Below the pieces are notes generated by a model. It had not been told where the DNA came from and made no database searches. It was given only the letters and a program-made list of their open reading frames with translations. Position numbers and translations under genes: made by a program. A stretch of 8,729 nucleotides of DNA from JBBKWH01 sp041165345 (GTDB lineage: Bacteria; Pseudomonadota; Gammaproteobacteria; Pseudomonadales; Moraxellaceae), in contig JBEANQ010000111.1 in NCBI GenBank assembly GCA_041165345.1, positions 1-8,729 on the forward strand. Direction: 5' to 3'. This document shows positions 1 through 7,559 of the stretch, one piece after another. Each line of letters begins with the position of its first letter. Within the stretch, counting starts at the first letter, position 1.

Positions 1-2
1 CT

Positions 3-1961
3 GACAGTCTACGTGCTTATTTGCGTCGTGTGAGTGTGGCCGAACTCAGTGACTTTAGAAGTGCTTTGCCGCGCTTGCGTAGTTTGGCTCGAGATGCCGC
101 TCACGCAGTGGGTTATTATCAATCGACCTTTCGGTTTGTGCCCAGCACAGATGGTCAACGCTTAACTGTGCAAGTACAGGCTGGTGAGCCAGTATTGGTG
201 AAGCAACAGCAGATTGTAATCAGTGGCGAAGGTGGCGACAATCCGGCGTTTAAAGCAATTATTGCTAAACCTGATTTGGCCATACAAGACCGCCTAGACC
301 ACGCGCTGTATGAACGCACCAAGGGTCGTATTGTGAGCATGGCGGCTGACCAAGGCTATTTTGATGCCGAATGGCGTACCCATGATGTACGGGTGATTCA
401 ACCCGATAACGTGGCCGAGATTGAACTCGATTATGACAGTGGCCCACGCTATAAGTTTGGTGCAATTCGTTTTGAAAATGTGGGCGATGACCCCAATGCT
501 TTACCGGTCGAACAGCGCTTACTGGAGCAACTACTGCCCTTTGCTGAGGGCGACGACTACGATGCAAGCGGCCTCGCTCGTTTATCGCGTAACTTACTCG
601 ATACCCGTTGGTTTAATGGTATTCAGGTCGATACCGTCACTCCAGATCTGATGAGTGATTCCACGACTGATCGAGCGGGCATGGCGCAAGCTGTGACGGC
701 GGCGGCATCGGTGGATTCAGCGCGGGGAAACGCGCTGGCAGCAGATGCCCCCAACAGCATGAGCGACCCCAATCGGGTTGAGGCTAGTGTCACCCCACCT
801 AGCGTGATGACCGCTGCCAGTGGTGTGGCCACCGAGGGTGATCAAGGGAATTTGGCAGCAAACTTACGCCGTACTGAAGTTAAAATGCAACAAGCGCGTC
901 GCGAGCGGGTGATCCCCGTCAACATTACCCTTGATGCCCGCAAGCCGAATAGCGCAGAAGCAGGGGTGGGGTATGGCACGGACACAGGAGTTCGTTTGCG
1001 CACCCAATACCGCCGTGCGTTGCTCAATACCCAAGGCCACAACGTTGATGCCAACGTCGAGTTGTCACAGATTCGACAAGCCGTCGATGCACGCTATAAC
1101 TTGCCATATCGTCACCCTTTAAATGACACCTTGAGTGTGTTTGGCGGCTATGAGCGAGAATTGCGTGAGGACAGTGCGACCAACCTTGACCTTAACACCC
1201 AAACCTTAACGCTGGGGGTCGAGCGTTCGATTAAGCCTGTCAGTGATGGCTGGCAACGCACGTTGTCTTTGCGCTATCGGGTTGATCAACTAGAAAACAA
1301 TTTTGAAAGTGCGGTTGGGGTCAATAAAGCCAGCTTGCCCGAGCCATTTAACCTTGAAGGCGTGAGCTTTACTCAGCAGGCATTGTTGGCGGGTTATGCA
1401 CTCAATAAGGTCAAAACGGTTGGTGGTCTCGACCCCGTACGGGCTTTTCGTCAATATTATCAAGTAGAGGTAGGCAGTGAGGCGCTGCTGACCGATGTCA
1501 ATTTGGCGATTGTACGGGCAGGGTGGCGCATGATCGAAAGCATGGGTCAGACTGACCAGCATCAGGTGATTGGCCGGCTGGATGTGGGCAGTATTTTGAC
1601 CTCAACGTTTAGTAAAGTACCGTATAACTTGCGGTTTTTTGCTGGTGGTGATCAAAGTATTCGTGGGTATGACTACAAAAGCCTGTCTGCACAGGAAGAT
1701 GGTTATTTAATTGGTGGCCAACAGTTGGCGGTTGGGTCGTTAGAGTACAGTTATCGGTTCAAACCCAAATGGCGTGGGGCGGTGTTTGTGGACGCAGGTA
1801 ACGCGTTTGATCAACACTTTAATGACCCCATCAAAGTGGGTGCGGGGGTTGGTGTGCGTTGGGCGTCACCGATTGGCCCGATTCGTTTAGATGTTGCTGC
1901 GGGTATTTCAGAGGCCAGTGTGCCGATTCGGTTACACTTTTTTATTGGTCCACCTCTTTAG
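3..1961 (+). CDS. tamA: TamA, outer-membrane Omp85 barrel of the translocation and assembly module (5' partial)
   Basis: TamA is the outer-membrane half of the TamAB module: periplasmic POTRA domains, which contact TamB, followed by a 16-strand barrel. The frame is open from the window edge, so the TTG at 21 is not the real start; the signal peptide and part of POTRA1 lie upstream. Residues are counted from that TTG. The end of POTRA1 has the GYY motif (31-33). POTRA2 starts at about GEPVLV (55-60) and POTRA3 at about DYDSGPRYKFG (137-147). The barrel spans about 305-646. Barrel hallmarks are GVGYGTDTG (315-323), the loop-6 motif FAGGDQSIRGY (540-550), GAVFVDAG (586-593) and GVGVRWASPIGPIRLDVA (609-626). 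These match E. coli TamA closely as I remember it. An oddity is an Ala/Ser/Thr-rich insertion of about 80 residues (211-292) inside POTRA3. The gene sits 28 bases before tamB on the same strand, so the two are probably co-transcribed. Confidence 0.95.
   Translation, partial: DSLRAYLRRVSVAELSDFRSALPRLRSLARDAAHAVGYYQSTFRFVPSTDGQRLTVQVQAGEPVLVKQQQIVISGEGGDNPAFKAIIAKPDLAIQDRLDHALYERTKGRIVSMAADQGYFDAEWRTHDVRVIQPDNVAEIELDYDSGPRYKFGAIRFENVGDDPNALPVEQRLLEQLLPFAEGDDYDASGLARLSRNLLDTRWFNGIQVDTVTPDLMSDSTTDRAGMAQAVTAAASVDSARGNALAADAPNSMSDPNRVEASVTPPSVMTAASGVATEGDQGNLAANLRRTEVKMQQARRERVIPVNITLDARKPNSAEAGVGYGTDTGVRLRTQYRRALLNTQGHNVDANVELSQIRQAVDARYNLPYRHPLNDTLSVFGGYERELREDSATNLDLNTQTLTLGVERSIKPVSDGWQRTLSLRYRVDQLENNFESAVGVNKASLPEPFNLEGVSFTQQALLAGYALNKVKTVGGLDPVRAFRQYYQVEVGSEALLTDVNLAIVRAGWRMIESMGQTDQHQVIGRLDVGSILTSTFSKVPYNLRFFAGGDQSIRGYDYKSLSAQEDGYLIGGQQLAVGSLEYSYRFKPKWRGAVFVDAGNAFDQHFNDPIKVGAGVGVRWASPIGPIRLDVAAGISEASVPIRLHFFIGPPL
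651..896 (+). other. Low-complexity insertion within POTRA3 of TamA
   Basis: This segment encodes about residues 211-292 of the visible TamA, counted from the TTG at 21. It is rich in Ala, Ser, Thr, Asp and Asn, has no aromatic residue, and ends in a charged, probably helical stretch (NLRRTEVKMQQARRER). It separates the POTRA3 strand WFNGIQVDTV (197-206) from the strand VIPVNITLDAR (297-307). In E. coli TamA, from memory, these two strands are joined by a short turn. The reading frame is intact through it, so it is a real in-frame insertion, probably a disordered loop in the periplasm. Confidence 0.7.
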
Positions 1962-1977
1962 CCTAAGCTGATGAACC

Positions 1978-1981
1978 GGAG
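1978..1981 (+). promoter_or_regulatory. Ribosome binding site of tamB
   Basis: GGAG lies in the short tamA-tamB gap, 8 bases before the GTG at 1990 and 11 bases before the adjacent in-frame ATG at 1993. The spacing favours GTG, the codon type favours ATG; the two choices differ by one residue. No promoter or terminator is visible in the gap, which fits one transcript for both genes. Confidence 0.6.
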
Positions 1982-1989
1982 TATTTTTT

Positions 1990-4900
1990 GTGATGACCGA
2001 TTCCCAGCCTAGCTCTGCTGATCCTTCCACCGCAAAGCCCCGTCGCCGCTGGCGGCGTGTACTCTGGCATTTGCTGTGGCTGTTGTTGGGGTTGCTCATC
2101 ACTGCTGTGGCAGTGCTGTATTACTGGGCAGGAACCAATGCGGGCAGTCAACGGATGCTGTCATGGATTGCCAATCAGCAACAGTTGATTCATTACCGCT
2201 ATGTGGGCGGTAATTTGCGTGATGGCCTTCAGCTGGATCACATCACCGTCAAGACCAAACATATTGATGTGATGGTGCAGCACGCAGTGTTGAAGGTGGG
2301 CTGGCGGTCGGTACTGCAACGTGAGGTGCATTTTCGGCAGGCCGAGCTAACCGGCTTGGCGGTGATCAAAAAGACCCCACCGAGCGGAAAGCCATTTGAT
2401 TTTAAAACCATTAAATTGCCGTTTACGCTACGTTTTGATGACGCCGTGGTGCATGATTTGCAGCTTCGGGTGTCTAAAAACCCGATTATTTTTTCAGAGG
2501 TGGTGCTGCATGATGCGCTGTGGGCAGGCGATCACCTCAGCCTAAAACAGTCAAGCCTTAAACACAGTGCCGTGGCGGTTGACCACATCACTGGTGATAT
2601 TCGCTTTAGTGGGCTGTATCCGATTAACGCGACCGGCCAATTGGTCGTGCCAGCATTGTCTCGTTTGGGCTTAAGCGCGATTGACCTAAAAGCAACAGGG
2701 ACACTCGACACCCTCAAGGGAACGCTCAAGGTGGCGTGGCCTGATGCAGCGGTGGCAAACGTGGTGGTACATCCTGTGCGTGACCACGTGCCGTATGCAG
2801 GTACATTGACATGGCAGGGTTTTGCTTGGCCGTTTGCCAAGGCGTTGCGCTTGCAATCCACGCACGGTCAGGCCGATGTACAAGGCACCGTGCAGGGTTT
2901 AAGCGCCACCATTCACAGCGATTTACGCAGCCGGTACACGCCGAAAGGCCAGTTTTTTGCGCAGGCATCGACCGACTATAAAGGATTAGAGATTCAGCAA
3001 CTCACCGGCAATGTGCTAAAAGGCAGCGTCAAGGTGAATGGCCGTGTTGATTGGGCTGGTGGCGTGCGTTGGCGACTCTTGGGCCAGAGTGATCAGCTAC
3101 AACTGCGGCCTTTAGCACCGCAGGCCATTGCAGGCTATGTGCCGCAGGCATTGACCGGACAACTCACCAGTATTGGTGCGCTGGGCGCGACGCGCTCGGT
3201 GGTGGGTGCGGTGATTCGGCAAGACAACGGCGAGTCGTTGGTGGCGGGTGTGGCACAGCTGGGTCATTTAGGACAAGCAGGCGTGCCGCTGTGGGTCGAT
3301 GCACGCTGGAAAAACCTGCATCGTACGGTTGCGGGCGTGGGCGCGATTGACAGCGAAAGTGGTCGAGCAGTGGTGCAGGTTCACAACGGCACGACAGGGG
3401 TGGATGTACACACCACGCTGAAGGCTACTGCATCGCTGGTACCTGCGGGAACGTATCAGGCCAAACTGGGCGTGGCGGGGTCAGCCTTACAAATCCCACT
3501 ATTGCGTTATGAGGGAGTAGCGGGGGCATTGGCGGGGTCGGCACAGGTGACCTTGGCACATGCCAAACAGCCGCTGCGTTGGCAGGCGTCTGTTCAGACC
3601 ACAGGGTTGGATGCCCATCGTTTGGTGGCGAGCGTGCCATTTAAACAGATCACAGGTCGTATCACTGCATCGGGTCAATCGACCGCCGCACAACAGACCC
3701 TTCATATCAACCCTGTGGCCTTAAAAGCACTGTTGGTGCGTGATGAAAAAACCGCCCCTCGTCCGGTCGAATTAATCGGCAAGGGGAACGTGGTCTTGCT
3801 GATGAACCAAGGCAAAACGCACGGTCTCAAGTCGTTTGGGGTGCAGTTTGATGGGGCGCTCAATACGCCCGATGTACCAAAGGGCAGCCTGATTGTCAAA
3901 GCCGCAGGCACGCCACAGTTGATTCGGGTCGCACAGTTAACCCATCGGGGTGCAGCAGGCGCGATTGATGCTAAGGGTGAGGTTCGACTGGATCACGGCG
4001 CAGCATGGCAAGTGTCGGCGCAGATGCAGCACTTTGACCCCAGTTTTTTTGTGGCGGGTTGGAAGGGTGATTTGACAGGGCATGTGGACAGTCAAGGCCG
4101 TTGGCAGACCAGCGGCCGTGAGATCAAACTACACCAGTTGGATGTGGTCGGCACGTTACGTGATCAACCCATTCAGGCGTCGGGACAATTGGACGTGGTG
4201 CTGGGTGTGCCGCGTGTGGGTGAAAAACCCAGTTGGATTCCACAGCGGTTTTTGGCTCAGCAGTTGCGGTTGGCATGGGCAGGCAATCGCATGGTAGTCG
4301 ATGGCAATGCGCAACAATTAAACGCCACCATCGACGCGCCCGCATTGGGCTTGATTCATCCCAATTTGCAAGGCCGCGTGACAGGCACAGCCACAGTGAC
4401 AGGGGCAATCAATACCCCCGATGCCAAGCTGATGCTGGATGTGGATCAACTGCGGTTTGGCGAAATCAAGGTTCAACACGCCACCCTGCGTGGCAATGTC
4501 CCCGCATGGGGTCGCCAACCCAGTCAATTGACCCTGCATGCCGATCAACTGTCACAAGGCAACCGACAACTGAGCGCCTTAGACCTTCAGTTGTTGGGCA
4601 CACAATCTGCCCACATGTTAAAGGCCAGTGCCACTACTGGCAAAACCACCTTGTCGTTTGGGTTGGCCGGTGGTCTACGCAATGGATATGACTGGTATGG
4701 TCAACTGCGTGATGGCCAAATCAACACCAAGCTCATCACCTTACGCCAACAAACCCCCGCCGCCTTGGTCTGGTTACAAGCCAGCCGTGATGTCACGCTG
4801 GGTCAACACTGTTGGCAAGCTGCCGATGCCAGCCACTTGTGTTTAACCGATGTGTTGTCGGCTAATCCACAACGCGGCATGCTGGCCGTGCGCCTTGAGC

Positions 4901-6516
4901 AGTTAGATTTACTGACCTTTCGTGACCTCATGCCAGAAGGTTTTGTCTGGACGGGCAAGCTGAATGGTCAAGCCAAAGCCGGTTGGCAAAAAGGCAACGA
5001 ACCCAGCCTAGATGCACAAATTTACACCGAAAAAGGCACGCTAGGGCTGACGGCTGAAGACCCTCAAGACCCCCCAATGACCTTGCCGTATGACCGCCTG
5101 AGCTTAAGCGCCGTGACACAACCCGACGGCGTTAAAATTCGTTTTGATGCCAAAACCCCTGACATTGGCACAGGGTATATCGACGCCATTATTGACCCTA
5201 AAAGCTCACCCAAAACCATCAATGGGGCGCTGGTGCTGGACAACGTACAGGTCAACGTATTTCAGCCGTTCTTTGCAGGGTTGCGTACCTTGTCCGGCGT
5301 GGCCTCACTGGCAGGCGGGATGAGTGGGCCGCTGACCGGACCGCAGTTTTATGGCGAATTCCGGCTGAAAGATGGCCGTGTGGCCATGACCAATGCACCA
5401 GTGAACTTGGATCATATTCAACTGCATTCGAGTATTCGTGGCACACAAGCCAGTATGGACGGCAGTTTCTTCAGTGGCGATGGTCGTGGCACCTTGGATG
5501 GCAAGGCCGTTTGGCTGGATGAACCTCGGATCAACCTCACGTTGGCAGGGGACAATCTGCTGATTCGTAAAGCCCCACTGTTGACTGCACGCGTGACCCC
5601 CAACATTGATGTCTCCATCTGGCCAACCCGTAAACAAGTTGCTGTAGATGGCAAGGTCTTTGTACCCAGTGCGGTGGTAACACCAACACCGACCGATGAC
5701 GATGTGCCAGCGGTGTCGTCTGATGTTCGAGTGATTGATCGTCGTATTCAAACCGAAGACCCTGTGCTTAAAGCGGTCAAGTCATGGCGTATTGATGCCG
5801 ACATTGACCTCAGTTTTGGCAATGCCGTGTTTTTTCGTGGCTTTGGTGCTAACGCGCCTTTGGGTGGTCAGTTGCACCTCAAGCAACGCGGCTTTGATGG
5901 ACTCACTGCCAGTGGACAAGTGGCCGTTCAACGCTCGGTGCAAGTGGAGGCCTTTGGTCAAAACCTCATGTTACGGCGCGGCATTGCCCGTTTTGGCGGC
6001 AGTTTGACCCAACCCATTTTAGACATAGAAGCCACCAAATCGGTGAGTGGCCGAACGGTTGGCGTGCGGGTAGGCGGTAAGTTGTCCAGACCCGGTATTG
6101 TGATTTTTAATGATGCTGGCTTAACCGAACAAGAAGCCTTAAACGCCTTATTGACCGGTCGAATCAGTGCCAACAACACCGTCACCAATACCGCAGGCTT
6201 TAAAAGCGAAGTGAACAACACCGTCGCCGCTGCTGGTTTAAGTTTGGGCTTGAGTGGCTCACGCAATTTTACCAACAAACTGGGTCGAACCTTTGGTTTA
6301 TCAGGCTTAACCGTCGATGCTGAAGGCGTGGGTGATGACACGCAAGTCAACGTGACCGGTTATTTATCGCCCGATTTGTATCTGCGTTATGGGGTTGGGG
6401 TGTTTACGCCGGTCAATAAACTGACCCTGCGTTATCAAATCAATCGGCGTTTGTATATCGAGGCCAGTTCGGCGCTAGAGAAGGCGATAGACGTATTTTA
6501 CAACTGGCGTTTCTAG
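1990..6516 (+). CDS. tamB: TamB, inner-membrane-anchored periplasm-spanning partner of TamA
   Basis: TamB is a long AsmA-like beta-taco protein anchored in the inner membrane. It reaches across the periplasm to TamA, serves in outer-membrane protein assembly and, with YhdP and YdbH in E. coli, in phospholipid transport. The 1508-residue product has a basic cytoplasmic N-terminus (KPRRRWRR, 16-23) and one signal anchor (about 24-46). A long periplasmic body of repeated short beta-strands follows. A cysteine pair, C941 and C951, could form a disulfide. Residues 1229-1260 form a Thr/Pro/Asp-rich linker. The C-terminal DUF490/TamB domain contains RGFG (1283-1286), LTEQEALNALLTGR (1378-1391) and LYLRYGVGVFTP, and ends in FYNWRF, an aromatic terminus typical of the family. 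E. coli TamB has about 1259 residues, so this is a long form. The start is GTG 1990 or ATG 1993. The gene is intact, with no internal stop or frameshift. Frames seen on the opposite strand inside it are composition shadows. Confidence 0.97.
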   Translation: MMTDSQPSSADPSTAKPRRRWRRVLWHLLWLLLGLLITAVAVLYYWAGTNAGSQRMLSWIANQQQLIHYRYVGGNLRDGLQLDHITVKTKHIDVMVQHAVLKVGWRSVLQREVHFRQAELTGLAVIKKTPPSGKPFDFKTIKLPFTLRFDDAVVHDLQLRVSKNPIIFSEVVLHDALWAGDHLSLKQSSLKHSAVAVDHITGDIRFSGLYPINATGQLVVPALSRLGLSAIDLKATGTLDTLKGTLKVAWPDAAVANVVVHPVRDHVPYAGTLTWQGFAWPFAKALRLQSTHGQADVQGTVQGLSATIHSDLRSRYTPKGQFFAQASTDYKGLEIQQLTGNVLKGSVKVNGRVDWAGGVRWRLLGQSDQLQLRPLAPQAIAGYVPQALTGQLTSIGALGATRSVVGAVIRQDNGESLVAGVAQLGHLGQAGVPLWVDARWKNLHRTVAGVGAIDSESGRAVVQVHNGTTGVDVHTTLKATASLVPAGTYQAKLGVAGSALQIPLLRYEGVAGALAGSAQVTLAHAKQPLRWQASVQTTGLDAHRLVASVPFKQITGRITASGQSTAAQQTLHINPVALKALLVRDEKTAPRPVELIGKGNVVLLMNQGKTHGLKSFGVQFDGALNTPDVPKGSLIVKAAGTPQLIRVAQLTHRGAAGAIDAKGEVRLDHGAAWQVSAQMQHFDPSFFVAGWKGDLTGHVDSQGRWQTSGREIKLHQLDVVGTLRDQPIQASGQLDVVLGVPRVGEKPSWIPQRFLAQQLRLAWAGNRMVVDGNAQQLNATIDAPALGLIHPNLQGRVTGTATVTGAINTPDAKLMLDVDQLRFGEIKVQHATLRGNVPAWGRQPSQLTLHADQLSQGNRQLSALDLQLLGTQSAHMLKASATTGKTTLSFGLAGGLRNGYDWYGQLRDGQINTKLITLRQQTPAALVWLQASRDVTLGQHCWQAADASHLCLTDVLSANPQRGMLAVRLEQLDLLTFRDLMPEGFVWTGKLNGQAKAGWQKGNEPSLDAQIYTEKGTLGLTAEDPQDPPMTLPYDRLSLSAVTQPDGVKIRFDAKTPDIGTGYIDAIIDPKSSPKTINGALVLDNVQVNVFQPFFAGLRTLSGVASLAGGMSGPLTGPQFYGEFRLKDGRVAMTNAPVNLDHIQLHSSIRGTQASMDGSFFSGDGRGTLDGKAVWLDEPRINLTLAGDNLLIRKAPLLTARVTPNIDVSIWPTRKQVAVDGKVFVPSAVVTPTPTDDDVPAVSSDVRVIDRRIQTEDPVLKAVKSWRIDADIDLSFGNAVFFRGFGANAPLGGQLHLKQRGFDGLTASGQVAVQRSVQVEAFGQNLMLRRGIARFGGSLTQPILDIEATKSVSGRTVGVRVGGKLSRPGIVIFNDAGLTEQEALNALLTGRISANNTVTNTAGFKSEVNNTVAAAGLSLGLSGSRNFTNKLGRTFGLSGLTVDAEGVGDDTQVNVTGYLSPDLYLRYGVGVFTPVNKLTLRYQINRRLYIEASSALEKAIDVFYNWRF

Positions 6517-6600
6517 TTGTGCTGCTGCACCACGTTGCATGGCAAAAACGCCTTTAGAAGTAAAAATCGGGTAGCATCCACAGGTCGAATCGACAATGCT

Positions 6601-6604
6601 GGAG
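6601..6604 (+). promoter_or_regulatory. Possible ribosome binding site for the PRTase-like gene
   Basis: GGAG is followed after 5 bases by an in-frame TTG at 6610. It is the only Shine-Dalgarno-like match I see next to a usable start upstream of the conserved domain. The other TTG candidates at 6517 and 6535 have none. The match is short and the start codon weak, so this is a candidate only. Confidence 0.35.
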
Positions 6605-6609
6605 ATGAG

Positions 6610-7344
6610 TTGCAGCCACAAAGAACAAATTGGGATAACTTCCCAAACGTTGAGCTAATAGAGCCAGCCAAGACGATTGCGACACACCCAGCCTATTATT
6701 TAGCAAAACAAGGTGACTTGCAGGCCGCACTCACACTTGTTAATGATGTGCTTGATGTGGATGGTCTGTTACGTCTAAAAGCACGGTTTGAACAATATAA
6801 GCCTGACTACATACAGCCCATCCATGCCGAGGAGCAGTTGGGTCGCAACAAGCTTCCGGTCGCGTTTGGGTTACTCCTTAGTCATAATCTTGATGTGCCT
6901 TTAGGACGAGACATTGTCCAGTCTTCGCGAGCTTATCGTACCGGTGCTGATGGCTATCATCGTCTGATTGAGCGTGTTGGTTTTGATGGTGTTGTTCAAC
7001 AGGGCGCACGTTATTTTATTGTTGATGACGCAATCACACAGGGCGGTACACTTGCTGATATGCGGAGTTACATTATTCAACAAGGTGGCTGGGTCGTTGG
7101 GGCATCCACATTGATGGGAAAACCACATTCTGCTACCATTGCAATCACGAAGCCGACATTGGGTTTGCTCCGTAAAGCTGCGGGTAAAGACTTGGAGCAA
7201 TGGTGGCATGAACAGTTTGGTTACGATTTCTCAAAATTTACTGAATCCGAAGCAAGATACCTCACCAAGCAAATCAATCGCGAGGGAGTTGAGTCCGTCC
7301 GAAATCATCTCACTGAGGCAAGATTTGCGTCAGGCAGCCGATGA
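6610..7344 (+). CDS. Phosphoribosyltransferase-fold domain protein, start uncertain and possibly 5'-truncated
   Basis: The product has a type I PRTase fold. From the TTG at 6610 it is 244 residues. The N-terminal part has HPAYYLAKQGDLQAAL (from residue 26), followed by a TGADGYHRL segment. The PRPP-binding loop YFIVDDAITQGGTL is at 135-148 (7012-7053), with both acidic residues and the GGT present. The C-terminal part has WWHEQFGYDFSKFTESEARYL (from about 199). From memory, this arrangement matches PRTase-domain proteins found in integrative elements and plasmids, whose substrate is unknown, so I assign no reaction. The frame is open from 6517, directly after the tamB stop, and its first in-frame ATG is near 7057, beyond the PRPP loop. 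TTG 6610 is chosen for its GGAG. The coding-like sequence upstream of it suggests the gene may be a fragment of a longer protein. It is less GC-rich than tamB. No terminator separates it from tamB. A second frame continues to 7384 and could carry the original C-terminus if there is a frameshift near 7320. Confidence 0.7.
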   Translation: MQPQRTNWDNFPNVELIEPAKTIATHPAYYLAKQGDLQAALTLVNDVLDVDGLLRLKARFEQYKPDYIQPIHAEEQLGRNKLPVAFGLLLSHNLDVPLGRDIVQSSRAYRTGADGYHRLIERVGFDGVVQQGARYFIVDDAITQGGTLADMRSYIIQQGGWVVGASTLMGKPHSATIAITKPTLGLLRKAAGKDLEQWWHEQFGYDFSKFTESEARYLTKQINREGVESVRNHLTEARFASGSR

Positions 7345-7401
7345 GGGAATGCGCTTGGTTGCTCAGATGCCAAAGAAAATATAAATTCTTTTGAATGCTC
7401 G

Positions 7402-7424
7402 CCCGTCCATGTGACGGGTTTTTT
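7402..7424 (+). terminator. Rho-independent terminator of the + strand unit
   Basis: The stem CCCGTC (7402-7407) pairs with GACGGG (7413-7418) around a 5-base loop and is followed directly by six T (7419-7424). G7401 and T7419 could add a wobble pair. It lies 57 bases after the PRTase-like stop and is the first convincing terminator after tamA, so it may end a tamA-tamB-PRTase transcript. Read on the - strand, the hairpin is not followed by a T-run, so it should act in one direction only. Confidence 0.85.
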
Positions 7425-7439
7425 ATTGCCAAAAATAAA

Positions 7440-7559
7440 TCAGCTCTCGGTATGTATGCAGTCGTAGGGTAATGCACCATTTACTACCGAATATGCTTTT
7501 AGCTGCATGTTTGCAGGTGCATCGACATTGTGAGTTGGTGATTGGCTACTACTTTGAGT
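7440..7559 (-). pseudogene. In-frame continuation past the HINT gene stop, possible remnant of a toxin tip
   Basis: After the TAA at 7560-7562, the same - strand frame stays open for 39 codons to a TGA at 7440-7442. It reads TQSSSQSP, then THNVDAPANMQLKAYSVV, and ends in PYDCIHTES. A Ser/Gln-rich linker followed by a more structured segment is what one expects just after a HINT domain, where the toxin begins. A CAA to TAA change would be enough to create the stop. It is too short for a whole toxin domain, and chance openness over 39 codons cannot be excluded. I recognise no family. Confidence 0.3.

Larger units (their letters stand above)
7345..7559. other. Gap between converging genes; holds a terminator and a read-through frame
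   Basis: No complete gene is visible here. The left part contains the end of an alternative + frame (stop TAA at 7382-7384, ending in QMPKKI) and the + strand terminator. The right part, on the - strand, is an in-phase continuation of the HINT protein frame beyond its stop codon, described separately. I see no - strand terminator for the HINT gene here. Confidence 0.6.

Noticed and set aside
265..567. A 100-residue - strand frame opposite tamA
   Set aside because: It is antisense to the conserved POTRA region, with no start signal or recognisable domain.
4233..4691. A 152-residue open frame on the + strand inside tamB
   Set aside because: It lies wholly within the intact tamB frame, and its Arg/His/Cys-rich translation has no recognisable domain. 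It is a frame shadow.
5958..6350. A 130-residue - strand frame opposite the TamB C-terminal domain, and a similar 148-residue one at 5305-5751
   Set aside because: Both are antisense to strongly conserved TamB sequence, have biased composition (Lys/Pro/Leu-rich in the first), and show no own start signal or family resemblance.
6517..6535. Small GTG/CAC-type inverted repeat just after the tamB stop
   Set aside because: The stem is weak and no T-run follows, so it is not a terminator.
6539..6574. A 11-codon frame after tamB, MAKTPLEVKIG
   Set aside because: It begins like a natural protein, but it is very short, has no Shine-Dalgarno sequence, and overlaps the PRTase-like open frame. A truncated gene start cannot be shown from this alone.
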